A program made the position numbers and the translations under genes. 64,000 bases of DNA from Balneola sp. EhC07 (GTDB taxonomy: Bacteria; Bacteroidota; Rhodothermia; Balneolales; Balneolaceae), in NCBI RefSeq assembly GCF_001650905.1, contig NZ_LXYG01000002.1:62001-126000 (forward strand). Reading direction: 5' to 3'. The notes beneath the pieces were generated by a model. The model did no database searches, was not told the origin of the DNA, and saw only the letters and a list, made by a program, of their open reading frames with translations. Position 1 is the first letter of the stretch, and the number at the start of each line of letters is the position of its first letter. Shown piece by piece: positions 28,499-37,417 of this stretch.

Positions 28499-28583
28499 AT
28501 CTAAATCAAGCTTCAACTAGTAGATCACTTCGCTCCGCTCGTGAATGGCTCAATGATACAGAACCTATTGTTTCCCCTCACTA

Positions 28584-28615
28584 ACGCTTGTGTCACGCTT
28601 GTGTCACGCTTGTGT
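28584..28615. repeat. 11-bp tandem repeat
   Basis: Three copies, the last incomplete, of ACGCTTGTGTC, followed by the AT-rich promoter region of the SatD-family gene. Confidence 0.85.
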
Positions 28616-28645
28616 GATATAAGCTTCTACATCTGATACAAACCC

Positions 28646-28686
28646 ATTTGTTTCATTTTTAATGAAACAAATTGCATTGTTTCATT
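28646..28686 (+). promoter_or_regulatory. Operator-like palindrome upstream of the SatD-family gene
   Basis: A perfect inverted repeat, ATTTGTTTCATT then TTT then AATGAAACAAAT (28646-28672). A third, single half-site ATTGTTTCATT follows at 28676-28686. Two GATACAA elements flank the block (28635-28641 and 28693-28699). The palindrome ends 33 bases before the ATG at 28706, overlapping the expected promoter, so a dimeric repressor site is likely. A leader-RNA hairpin is an alternative reading. Confidence 0.6.
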
Positions 28687-28705
28687 TTTTTTGATACAAT
28701 ACAGC

Positions 28706-29344
28706 ATGCCTAAAAAACAACATAGCTATCCCATATTTATGGGAGACGTAGTTAACAGCTCCGATTATGACGGAGAGGTGCTCAGCAAAGGACTGAAAGA
28801 GCTTGTTGAAAGTACAAACAAGAAGTTCGGTAAAGCCATCCTCTCTCCTCTTACCATTACCTTGGGGGATGAATTTCAGGGAATACTGAGCTCGGTATCT
28901 TCCGGAATAGATCTGCTTTTTCATCTTGAAGAAGAATTACTCAAAACAGAACCTGATTTTAAACTTCATTACGTACTTCTACTGGGCGAGATCGAAACGG
29001 AAATAAACCCCGATATAGCCTATGAGATGATGGGTAAAGGTTTAACCGAAGCCCGAAAAATGCTTTCATCCAAAAAAAGAAATCGTAAACGTTTCCGGTT
29101 TAAACTTCAGAATAAAGAGCAAACGGAGCAGCTTTCAAGGATATTTGAAGTATTGGATACGATCATCCTGAACTGGAAAAAAGAAGATTATCCTTTGATA
29201 CTGGATATGATCAACAACGACAACAATAGTGAAGTAGGCGAACTTCATGATAAAAACCGAGATCAAATCTGGAAAAGACGAAAAACTTTGATGATCAATG
29301 AGTATAATCTGCTAAAAGATTTCATCAACACATACATCAAATAA
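28706..29344 (+). CDS. SatD-family protein
   Basis: 212 residues. The N-terminal FMGDVVNSSDYDG and the later ITLGDEFQGILSS are the signatures of the SatD family, named after a gene of the acid-tolerance sat locus in Streptococcus mutans; its activity is unknown. The C-terminal half is charged and possibly helical (RMLSSKKRNRKRFRFK region). I chose the ATG at 28706 over a TTG at 28691. A small membrane-protein gene follows 2 bases after the stop, and such pairs of SatD with membrane proteins recur in the family. A perfect palindrome lies upstream and is likely to control it. Confidence 0.8.
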   Translation: MPKKQHSYPIFMGDVVNSSDYDGEVLSKGLKELVESTNKKFGKAILSPLTITLGDEFQGILSSVSSGIDLLFHLEEELLKTEPDFKLHYVLLLGEIETEINPDIAYEMMGKGLTEARKMLSSKKRNRKRFRFKLQNKEQTEQLSRIFEVLDTIILNWKKEDYPLILDMINNDNNSEVGELHDKNRDQIWKRRKTLMINEYNLLKDFINTYIK

Positions 29345-29346
29345 CT

Positions 29347-29667
29347 ATGATTGGAGATATGCTCGTTGGTTGGTTAGTGATGGAATTGTTCGCTAATATT
29401 TCGATCAACGTTATTCTGGGACATTCAAATACAAGCTGGAGCTCGTTTGGTAAAGGCGTGTTGGAAAGATTATTTTTGTCTGTAGGAATTTTAGCAGGCT
29501 ACCCACACGTGATCATCGCCTTTGGAGCGTTGAAAATAGGTACACGTTTACACGAGGACAAAAACTCCAAAATCTCTAACGATTATTTTCTAGTTGGTAA
29601 TTTTATATCACTGTTAGCAGTTGTAATATACGTGTATATCTGCTTCAATTTTTTTGGATGGGGATAA
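29347..29667 (+). CDS. Small membrane protein next to SatD
   Basis: 106 residues with about three hydrophobic segments (1-25, 40-64, 81-102). The start is 2 bases after the SatD stop, so translation is probably coupled. No family is recognised with confidence. The tight pairing suggests that the two products act together at the membrane. Confidence 0.7.
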   Translation: MIGDMLVGWLVMELFANISINVILGHSNTSWSSFGKGVLERLFLSVGILAGYPHVIIAFGALKIGTRLHEDKNSKISNDYFLVGNFISLLAVVIYVYICFNFFGWG

Positions 29668-29702
29668 AGAAACAACATAAAATATATAACTCCTATTGAT
29701 TA

Positions 29703-30800
29703 ATGAGTAAAGCAGATACAGCAAAAGCTGAAGAATCGCTAACAGATTATCCCTTAGAACCTTTTTTTAATGACACTAATGACCTGTTTTGCATAGCAGG
29801 TTTTGATGGTTTTTTCAGAAAAGTCAATCCTGCAGTCACAAGAGTGTTGGGTTTCTCAGAAGAGGAACTTTATTCCCGATCTATAAAATCGTTTATACAT
29901 CCACTGGATCAGGAACATACCTGGAAATACAGAAAGAGACTTATCAGTGGGTCAGGGTTTAAGAAATACGAGAACCGATATCTTACCAAAAGCGGGGAAA
30001 CTGTTTGGCTTTCATGGACTTCAATTCCTGTAGATCAATATGGCGTGGTTTATGCCGTGGCAAAAGATATCACTCAAGCGAAACAAAGAGAAGAAGAGCG
30101 AAATGAGTTAATTACAAATCTGACTCAGATCAATAAAGAACTGAAAAATATCACCTATACTACTTCTCATGATCTTAGAACACCGGTAAGTAACCTTATG
30201 TCTGTGTTTAGTTTACTGGATTTAAGTAAGATACAGGATGAAGAAACTCTAGAGTTTATAAATATTCTGAAGTCCGCAACCGACCAACTTCAAAGCACTT
30301 TGAATGATTATGTGGATATCCTGAATAAAAAGAATTCAGCCTATTCTGCAATCTCAACTAATAAGCTAAATGAAACAGTTGAAGAAGTTATAAACTCAGT
30401 TGAAGCGTTGATCAGAGAAACAAAAACAATTATAAATATGGATATTTCTCCGGATATATCCATTCCTTTTAACCGGGGAAATTTAAAGAGTGTAATACTG
30501 AATCTGCTAACTAACTCAATTAAGTATGCACATCCTGAAAGAAGTGCAGTTATTGCAATAAAAGCTGTCGAAGAAAGTAATAAAATCACCTTCACATTTA
30601 GCGATAATGGTATCGGTTTCGACAGCGAGGCAAATGCTGACAGGATTTTTGAGCTGAACCAAAAGTTTCATGACCACGAAGACAGTAAAGGAGTCGGGCT
30701 TTACCTAGTTCATAATCATATATCAAACATGGGCGGCAAAATTTCTGTGAATAGTACCATCAATAAAGGCACTATTTTTACCATTTCATTCAAGAAATAG
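29703..30800 (+). CDS. PAS-domain sensor histidine kinase
   Basis: 365-residue soluble kinase without membrane helix. PAS domain at about residues 20-125 (FDGFFRKVNPAVTRVLGFSEEEL and VAKDITQAKQREEE), a coiled coil, then a HisKA domain with the phosphorylated His156 in TTSHDLRTPVSN. The ATPase domain has the N-box (LLTNSIKYAH), and the later DNGIGFD and KGVGLYLVHNHI boxes. No response regulator is adjacent, so the partner is unknown. Confidence 0.9.
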   Translation: MSKADTAKAEESLTDYPLEPFFNDTNDLFCIAGFDGFFRKVNPAVTRVLGFSEEELYSRSIKSFIHPLDQEHTWKYRKRLISGSGFKKYENRYLTKSGETVWLSWTSIPVDQYGVVYAVAKDITQAKQREEERNELITNLTQINKELKNITYTTSHDLRTPVSNLMSVFSLLDLSKIQDEETLEFINILKSATDQLQSTLNDYVDILNKKNSAYSAISTNKLNETVEEVINSVEALIRETKTIINMDISPDISIPFNRGNLKSVILNLLTNSIKYAHPERSAVIAIKAVEESNKITFTFSDNGIGFDSEANADRIFELNQKFHDHEDSKGVGLYLVHNHISNMGGKISVNSTINKGTIFTISFKK

Positions 30801-30937
30801 ATGATTCTTATTTAAATTTTTGACCTCATTACTGATCTGTAAGACGTAATAGATTGACAATGTGTCATTTTCTGGTACCGGATATATTGCTTCATTAACT
30901 GTTCAGATATAGATTCAGTAAACTTAACATCCGAATA

Positions 30938-32065
30938 ATGAAAAAAATCGTTCTACTACCCTTTCTGTTGCTGATCAGCTATTCCTCTGTAAATGCATAT
31001 CAAGCAGAAGAACTAAAACTTTCACTTCAAGAGCTTATTGATAATGCAATTGAACAAGATTCTACCATCCCCGGAATTCTTTTGCATGTTGAAGCGCCTG
31101 ATCTAAATCTTTCCTACTCAGTTTCTTCAGGGGTTTCAGATCTTTCAACAAGAGCTCCGTTACCCGAAAACGGTACAGCTCGAATTGCCAGCAATACCAA
31201 AACCTATGTAGCAGTTTCTGTGTTAAGACTATGGGAACAGGGAATGCTTGAGCTTGATGATCCTATCAGTAAACACATTTCAGGTAAACACGCTCAAATT
31301 CTCAAAAGTGATGGATATGATCTTAATAAAATTACTATACGACATCTTTTAACTCATACTGCCGGATTATTTGATCATGCCGGATCAAACACGTACATCG
31401 AAAAAGTATTTGCTGACCCTTCTCATGAGTGGACCAGAACTGAACAAGTTCAGGGTTGCGTTGATTGGGGTAATCCTCTTTTTGAACCCGGAGAACAATT
31501 CAGTTATTCTGATACCGGATATATTCTTCTTGGAGAGATCATTGAAAATGTCACTGAGAAATCTTTAGGAAAAGCTGTTCGCGAGCTCATTGGCTTCAAA
31601 AAGATTGGTTTAAATGCAACCTGGTGGGAGAAAATTGAACAAAAACTCACTGCTTCACCGGAGAGAATACATCAATATTTTCAAGGAATGGACACCTTTA
31701 ATTTTGATCCATCCTTAGATCTTTATGGCGGTGGTGGATTGGTTGCAAACACCAAAGACATGGCCAGATTTTATCAAGAACTATTTGCCGGAAATGTTTT
31801 TGAGCAATCTTCCACTCTGGATACTATGATTACAAAAGTGAGTTTTCCTGAAGAGTATACCCCTTCCAGTGACTACAGAATGGGAATCTTTTACTTCAAG
31901 TTTAACGAAATGGATATGTATTCTCATTCAGGGTTTTGGAGCACTCAAGCAACCTACATTCCTGAATTAAATGCTTCGGTTTCTATTATCATTACTCAAT
32001 TCGCAAAAGGGAGATTGATAAACAGACTTTTGAATGAAACTGCTGGTTTGCTAGAGGGTTATTAA
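30938..32065 (+). CDS. Secreted beta-lactamase-family serine hydrolase
   Basis: 375 residues with a signal peptide (1-20). Class C / peptidase S12-type serine hydrolase: the SxxK motif is Ser85-Lys88 (ASNTKTYVA), the second catalytic motif is YSDTGY (about 188), and a third region lies near SHSGFW. Such proteins are usually D,D-peptidases, esterases or peptidases rather than true antibiotic hydrolases. It probably acts in the periplasm. It is transcribed toward the S9 peptidase gene; a repeat-filled gap separates the two 3' ends. Confidence 0.88.
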   Translation: MKKIVLLPFLLLISYSSVNAYQAEELKLSLQELIDNAIEQDSTIPGILLHVEAPDLNLSYSVSSGVSDLSTRAPLPENGTARIASNTKTYVAVSVLRLWEQGMLELDDPISKHISGKHAQILKSDGYDLNKITIRHLLTHTAGLFDHAGSNTYIEKVFADPSHEWTRTEQVQGCVDWGNPLFEPGEQFSYSDTGYILLGEIIENVTEKSLGKAVRELIGFKKIGLNATWWEKIEQKLTASPERIHQYFQGMDTFNFDPSLDLYGGGGLVANTKDMARFYQELFAGNVFEQSSTLDTMITKVSFPEEYTPSSDYRMGIFYFKFNEMDMYSHSGFWSTQATYIPELNASVSIIITQFAKGRLINRLLNETAGLLEGY

Positions 32066-32130
32066 GGGCGACCATCAAAAAGATAAACGATGACCCGCTC
32101 TATTTTTTTTTAGATGATTGTGATCCTATT

Positions 32131-32222
32131 TCGCCGGATGTGAACATTCTGCTAGCTTAAATTCTCCCACTTCAGAGTTTAAGCTAGTAGAGCCTTCAGG
32201 CTCGGCATTAAGCCCCAAAGTC
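32131..32222. repeat. 92-bp intergenic repeat, copy A
   Basis: First of two direct copies in the 373-base gap between two convergent genes, offset exactly 193 from copy B. It holds an inverted pair, GCTAGCTTAAA and TTTAAGCTAG, then TAGAGCCTTCAGGCTCGGC. There is no coding frame here. A further weak hairpin with a T-run at 32076-32111 may end the serine hydrolase transcript. Confidence 0.9.
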
Positions 32223-32323
32223 ATCTCGCGGTGTATACCCGAGATCTGGATTTTTTAAAAGGCTAAACCTCAATAAGTATTAGATTCTCTGCATTCGGTA
32301 GAAAACAATCTCGTTATCCTAAT

Positions 32324-32415
32324 TCACCGGACGTAAACGTCCTGCTAGCTTAAATCCTCCCGCTTTAAAGTTTAAACTAGTAGAGCCTTCAGACTCGGCG
32401 ATAAGCCCCAAAGTC
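32324..32415. repeat. 92-bp intergenic repeat, copy B
   Basis: Second copy of the repeat at 32131-32222, in the same orientation and at constant offset. The same core, in reverse orientation and without the left part, recurs at 53405-53436 and 54336-54365, so this is a dispersed family. Confidence 0.9.
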
Positions 32416-32438
32416 TTTTATTAAGAGCAAATAATGAT

Positions 32439-35192
32439 CTATCTACCCTGAAAAGTCTCTCCGCTTAAGATCCATTCCGGTTCCCCTATTCCTTTCAGAT
32501 AATAATCAAAGTATTCCTTCATTCTGATAGCGTAATCAAGCTTATTTGGAAATTTCTGTAAATGATGCGGCTCATCATGATACTGCAGAAAGATCACATC
32601 TTTGTTATATCGCCTCATAGCCAGATACATCTCGATACTTTGATACCAAGGCACGGCACCATCTGCATCACCATGCTGGATCAACATTGGAGTCGTGATC
32701 TTATCCGCAAAGAAAACAGGAGAATTCTCAATATATTTTTCAGGAGCTTCTATCAAACTCTGTCCTATCCGACTTTGTGTTTTCTCGTACTGAAATTGAC
32801 GAGCTAATCCGGATCCCCAACGAATTCCTGAATAAGCACTGGTCATGTTACTAACCGGAGCACCTGAAACTGCCGCATCAAAAATATCTGTTTGAGTGAC
32901 AATAAAAGCTGTTTGATATCCACTCCAGGAATGACCGTGCAATCCTAACTTATCCTCATCAGCAATTCCCAATTCGATCAACTTTTGAATTCCGGGCACT
33001 AAACTTTTGGTGGCAGCGAATCCCGGTCTTCCAATTTCAAAGCGAATATCCGGTAGAAATACCACGTAATCGTCGCTGACATATTGAGCAAAAACAGGTC
33101 TGTGATTGGTCTTAGGCTCATTAAAATCATGTAAGCGATCTGTAAAAAAACGATAGTAGTAAGTCATGATGGGATATCTCTTATTCGGATCATAATTATC
33201 GGGCTTAATGACAATTCCCTGAATGTAAGTCCCGTCTAAACTCAGCCAGTCTACCAATTCAGCACTTCCCCAATTCCATTTCTTTTTCAGGTCCATATGA
33301 AGTTTAGAGATCTGCTTTGTCTTTTTAAACTTCCAATCATTAGAAACCCAAAGGTTTGGAAATTCATCGTAAGCTTCTCTTTTAAACAATATCTTTTCAG
33401 ATTCATCTGCTTTAGATACAAATGTGAACTTCTTGTCTTCCTCCAGAAGCCTTTTAGCACCTTCCTGATTTATTTTGGCTGAATAGAAACCAAAATTCTT
33501 TTTCAGATCGTGATATGAAGTAAGCAGCAGATCATCATCATTTCGGAATATGTTATCATCGCCAAGAGATCGAACTCTGAAGATCCTTTTCTCCTCCCTG
33601 CCTTTGCCATCTGTGATCTTTCTATGATTTCCCCTGATTAATGGAATCTGCCAAACGTCGTATTTATCATAGATCAATGCAGCGTCACCGCCGTTAACCC
33701 AGCCTCCAATTCCATAGCCCGGAACTTGGGACGGGTAATCATGATCTTCATTATAAAAAGGGACGTTCAAGCTCTCAGTAACATTTCGAGTCTGTTTAGT
33801 ATCCACATGATAAACATGCCAGTTCTTGTCGTTATAATACAACACCCTGTGACCTTTAGGAGTCAGCATCGCCCCACCATTTGAGATCCTTTCTGCTACT
33901 TTCGTTCTTTCTCCGGTTTCAAGGTCTACCAAGTACCAATCCTGAAAAAATCCTTCGTGAGTGATATCTCTTAAATATGGCTCATCAGAACTTCCCATTA
34001 CATAATTATCACCGTCTGAAACCTGAATGTATGGCATTTCCTGATCAGCTAACTGAATCCATCTATCATCATTTAAGTGATACACAGCTGTATAAGTTCT
34101 GTTCTTATGACCATTGAATGTTGCTATTTCATGCGTTTTGATCCTCGGATCATCTCCATGCCAAAGATCCATTCCTCTATCTTCAATGATCTCATCCACT
34201 GCGTAGATATCAATTTCTTCATCATCTTTGTCTTCTTTTTTGGTGATGAGATCTACCATATCTCTAGGCATCAAACCAAAAAATAATCTTGGGCGACCGA
34301 ACTCATAGCTTTGTTCAAATTGAAGATCGTTATTACTTCTTAAAGCCCATCCATCCTTCACATCTTCAGGAGTGACAAGTGTTTTAAGTTCTCTATCAGA
34401 AGCATTCCAAATATGCAGACTTGCATCGCTATCTGTATAACTGGAATCAAAACTCGCTTTAGTAAAAGCAATCTGAGGATTTTTATTATCCCAAGTCAAA
34501 TTCGAATAGTATCCATCTTTTGATGAATGAACTGAGGCTTTATTATCAGTTTCAAGATCCTGTATGTAAAGTCCGTTCATTTGGCCCGATGTATCGATCA
34601 CCGAATAAGCAAAGTAATTTGATAAGCTATCGAAGCTCATTTCTGAAACGAAATCCAACTCGGATTTTTCATTATTCTCCAGATTCCAAAGAGTTACTGA
34701 ATTTCCAAGTTTCTTATTCTTGTGCTTCAAGTCCGCAATTTCTTTTGATTGATATCTATTGGTGGCCAGCCAGTTACCATCGTTAGATAATAAATAAGAT
34801 GATATGCTGTCTAACTGTATAATTTCACCGGTATCAATATTAAGGATCGAAAGTCCGCGTTTAGGTTTATCCTTTTTAGCTTTCAATTCTTCGACTAATG
34901 GAACATTCCGGTAAGCAATTACCCAATTCTCATTATGAGTAATTTTCGGATTGGCTCCCATCTCAATTTCATATCTGTCTTTTTTGGAGGTATGCTGAAC
35001 TACAACTTTTCCATCGCCCCTGTCAGGCCAAACACCATAAGCGATCCAATTGCCCTGGCTGGAAATAACAGGTGAATTGATGTCTTCGAACTTCATTACA
35101 TCTTCGAAGGTCAACTTTCCCTGAGCGGATATTATATCAGTAAAAAAAAGGGTAAATAAAATACAGAGTGAGGCAGAAATGCGAAATTTCAT
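32439..35192 (-). CDS. Secreted S9-family (prolyl oligopeptidase-like) peptidase
   Basis: 917-residue exported serine peptidase. Signal peptide at about 1-23 (ending ISAQ), a beta-propeller-like region to about residue 620, then an alpha/beta-hydrolase domain. The nucleophile is in GLHGHSWSGYQ, the acid in QHGDADGAVPW, and the His in HDEPHHLQ. Such enzymes cleave peptides after Pro or Ala/other residues, and are common in protein-degrading marine Bacteroidota. It is a single-gene transcript, running toward the repeats at 32131-32415. Confidence 0.92.
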   Translation of the reverse strand: MKFRISASLCILFTLFFTDIISAQGKLTFEDVMKFEDINSPVISSQGNWIAYGVWPDRGDGKVVVQHTSKKDRYEIEMGANPKITHNENWVIAYRNVPLVEELKAKKDKPKRGLSILNIDTGEIIQLDSISSYLLSNDGNWLATNRYQSKEIADLKHKNKKLGNSVTLWNLENNEKSELDFVSEMSFDSLSNYFAYSVIDTSGQMNGLYIQDLETDNKASVHSSKDGYYSNLTWDNKNPQIAFTKASFDSSYTDSDASLHIWNASDRELKTLVTPEDVKDGWALRSNNDLQFEQSYEFGRPRLFFGLMPRDMVDLITKKEDKDDEEIDIYAVDEIIEDRGMDLWHGDDPRIKTHEIATFNGHKNRTYTAVYHLNDDRWIQLADQEMPYIQVSDGDNYVMGSSDEPYLRDITHEGFFQDWYLVDLETGERTKVAERISNGGAMLTPKGHRVLYYNDKNWHVYHVDTKQTRNVTESLNVPFYNEDHDYPSQVPGYGIGGWVNGGDAALIYDKYDVWQIPLIRGNHRKITDGKGREEKRIFRVRSLGDDNIFRNDDDLLLTSYHDLKKNFGFYSAKINQEGAKRLLEEDKKFTFVSKADESEKILFKREAYDEFPNLWVSNDWKFKKTKQISKLHMDLKKKWNWGSAELVDWLSLDGTYIQGIVIKPDNYDPNKRYPIMTYYYRFFTDRLHDFNEPKTNHRPVFAQYVSDDYVVFLPDIRFEIGRPGFAATKSLVPGIQKLIELGIADEDKLGLHGHSWSGYQTAFIVTQTDIFDAAVSGAPVSNMTSAYSGIRWGSGLARQFQYEKTQSRIGQSLIEAPEKYIENSPVFFADKITTPMLIQHGDADGAVPWYQSIEMYLAMRRYNKDVIFLQYHDEPHHLQKFPNKLDYAIRMKEYFDYYLKGIGEPEWILSGETFQGR

Positions 35193-35282
35193 CAGAGCTT
35201 AGTTAGTTAATTGATCTAAGCCTGAAAGAAATTGATTCTCAGTGTCTATTCAAAATTACGGACTGTAAATTTTAGCAATAAA

Positions 35283-35310
35283 AAAGACGAAGCTATATTA
35301 CTTCGTCTTT
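35283..35310 (-). terminator. Terminator after the sigma factor operon
   Basis: AAAGACGAAG and CTTCGTCTTT form a perfect 10-bp stem around an 8-base loop, with the T-run on the minus-strand transcript. It ends the sigma factor plus small gene unit. Confidence 0.85.
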
Positions 35311-35317
35311 AAGTGAA

Positions 35318-35563
35318 TCAGTTTTCCGATTGAGCAATCCGATCATTCAATCGCTCTAAAAATCCTTCCTTAGCTTTTACTTCCTGAAGCATACTCAAAA
35401 GCTTTTTTCCTTCTTTCGCCGAGAATGCAAGTTCACGAAGATCATCATCGTGAACAAGCACCTCTTCGAAAGTGTCTCTCTCGACCAGCTCTAAATTATC
35501 TTCAGCGTAATCAGCTATATAGTTTTCAATGACCGGATGGTATTCTTTGTCTAAAAATTTCAT
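35318..35563 (-). CDS. Small acidic protein paired with sigma factor
   Basis: 81 residues, starting 45 bases after the end of the ECF sigma gene and followed by a shared terminator. It is predominantly helical and highly charged (LREVLVHDDDLRELAFSAK-like region, then a C-terminal helix ending RLNDRIAQSEN). It has no membrane helix and no Cys/His zinc motif. The position suggests an anti-sigma-like partner, but the sequence does not show a known anti-sigma domain, so this is inference from context. Confidence 0.7.
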   Translation of the reverse strand: MKFLDKEYHPVIENYIADYAEDNLELVERDTFEEVLVHDDDLRELAFSAKEGKKLLSMLQEVKAKEGFLERLNDRIAQSEN

Positions 35564-35608
35564 AAAAGGTAATGCTAGTGTCTTGTTTCATTACCTTGTA
35601 GTCAGTTC

Positions 35609-36220
35609 TTAGAAAGAAGTTCCCAAATCCACATAACTTTCTATCATATGTTGAACCTGAGCTCTACCACGGTTAATTCTGGACTTCACAGTACCCATCG
35701 GGATACCGGTTGCATCTGAAATTTCTTCGTACGTCATATCCTGAAGATCTCTCAACATAACTACCTCTCTGAAATCTTCCGGTAACGACATTAATGCCTT
35801 TTCAAGTTGCTCAAGGCTTAATTTTTCGTGTAATTCCTGATCCGGAAGAATGTTTGGATCTTCTATGTGCATCTCAAAATCTTCAGAATCATTAGGATCT
35901 TTATGAATAGAAACCTTGTACATTCTCTGCTTTTTCTTGTACAAACTTTTAGCAAGATTTAAAGCGATGGTGTACATCCACGTAGAAAACTTCGCAATTC
36001 TCTCATAAGAAGCTTTGCTTTTATGTACCCTCAGAAAGGTTTCCTGAACTAAATCTTCGCAATCCTGATGGTCATGAGTATATCGGTATAGAAAATTATG
36101 AAGGCGGTCCTGATAACGTCTCACTAGTTCTGTAAATGCAGGTTCGTGATCGTTTTGGAAATATTCCATCAGATCTTCATCACTGTAATCTTTTACTGAT
36201 ACTGCTTTAAATGCGTCCAT
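35609..36220 (-). CDS. ECF-type RNA polymerase sigma factor
   Basis: 203 residues with region 2 at about 22-90 (LVRRYQDRLHNFLYRYTHD and DLVQETFLRVHK, then TWMYTIALNLAKS) and region 4 at about 140-195 (SLPEDFREVVMLRDLQDMT, helix-turn-helix YEEISDATGIPMGTVKSRI). It directs RNA polymerase to a specific set of promoters. It is followed by the small acidic gene at 35318, in one transcript. No extracytoplasmic anti-sigma gene is visible. Confidence 0.93.
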   Translation of the reverse strand: MDAFKAVSVKDYSDEDLMEYFQNDHEPAFTELVRRYQDRLHNFLYRYTHDHQDCEDLVQETFLRVHKSKASYERIAKFSTWMYTIALNLAKSLYKKKQRMYKVSIHKDPNDSEDFEMHIEDPNILPDQELHEKLSLEQLEKALMSLPEDFREVVMLRDLQDMTYEEISDATGIPMGTVKSRINRGRAQVQHMIESYVDLGTSF

Positions 36221-36270
36221 TTCTAATCCACTAAGTTTTAGTTCAAATTGTTATGAAACGCGAAGTCGGA

Positions 36271-37329
36271 TTAACCGATGATTCGCTTAACAAGAAGAAA
36301 TAAAATCGAAGTGGAGTCTAAAGTGGTAAACCCTTTAATGGAGCGATCTGCGTCCAAAAGGGCTTCAAAAACACGCGGCATATCGCTGTAGCGAAAATTC
36401 GAAGCATCATCCCAAAGCTTATTAAAGTACCAGGCACTAGCAATACCGAGTTCGCTTTGGATCTGATTCTTGGCTTTGCCTTTTTCAGCAAGCCTTTGAA
36501 TTTGCCAGATGTTTGTAAACACACTGTTAAAGAACCCCACGAGTCGAATAATTTCTCCCGTGTCTGTCTTAGTGTGTTGCAACATCTGTTCCGATATGTA
36601 TAAGGCCTGTTCCAAATTACGCTTCATGAGCGCTTCTTTGAGCTCAATCGCCGTATACTCGCGATATGAGCCGATTATTTTTTTTACAGCGGCTTCTGAG
36701 ACGTTTTCAGAAGTGTCCAGAAAAGTGCACACTTTGTCTATTTCAGTAGACAAAAGCTGTAAATTATTCCCTACAAACTGGGCCAGTAATTGAGCTGCAG
36801 CCGGCTCAATTGTTTTTTTGTGATGAGATTTTGTCCAGCTGATCACCCAATCTGGGATCAAGTAGTCAGGCAGGGCTTCAAATTGATAATAGCCTACATT
36901 CTTATTCTTTGATAGTACCTTTCCAAGGTTAGTGTTCCCGGCCGGCTTTCCGGTATCAAACAGAACAAGTAAACACGTTGGGTTTGGGTTTTCTATATAA
37001 GAAATAAAATCCTGAATGGATCCTTCACTCCCTGCTCCCTTTCCGATCTGCAGGAAATTCTTAATGATAAGCACTCTTTTCTCAGCCATCATTGGAAAAC
37101 TTCGAGCAGCACCTAACGCCTTTGCAGGACTAATATCTTGTCCATACAGCAGATCAAAGTTAAAATCCTTTTCATGAGGCTGGATGACATCAGAAAACTT
37201 ATCCAGCAACTGATCTAAATAGAACTCTTCATCACCGAATAAATAATAGATCGGTTTCATATCAGGAGTATTGATCTCTTTGATCAAGGTCTGATAGATA
37301 TCATTGCTATTTCGTTTTTTCGCTGCCAT
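36271..37329 (-). CDS. holA: DNA polymerase III subunit delta
   Basis: 352 residues, the delta subunit of the clamp loader that opens the beta clamp. Three-domain AAA+-like fold: N-terminal YYLFGDEEFYLDQLLDKF, then KRVLIIKNFLQIG, and a C-terminal collar domain (about 215-350) with YREYTAIELKEAL. It lacks a Walker A P-loop, as is normal for delta. Divergent from the hydrolase gene at 37418. Confidence 0.88.
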   Translation of the reverse strand: MAAKKRNSNDIYQTLIKEINTPDMKPIYYLFGDEEFYLDQLLDKFSDVIQPHEKDFNFDLLYGQDISPAKALGAARSFPMMAEKRVLIIKNFLQIGKGAGSEGSIQDFISYIENPNPTCLLVLFDTGKPAGNTNLGKVLSKNKNVGYYQFEALPDYLIPDWVISWTKSHHKKTIEPAAAQLLAQFVGNNLQLLSTEIDKVCTFLDTSENVSEAAVKKIIGSYREYTAIELKEALMKRNLEQALYISEQMLQHTKTDTGEIIRLVGFFNSVFTNIWQIQRLAEKGKAKNQIQSELGIASAWYFNKLWDDASNFRYSDMPRVFEALLDADRSIKGFTTLDSTSILFLLVKRIIG

Positions 37330-37417
37330 CGGGTGATGAAGATAAGGAATGTGAGTTCTAATGAAATGATGAATTCTTAAACTTTATTACAAAATTTGAA
37401 ATACCATTTTCATTACT

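Noticed and set aside
28691-28705. TTG start for the SatD-family gene
   Set aside because: ATG at 28706 gives a normal N-terminus (MPKKQHSYPI) and leaves the palindrome ahead of it.
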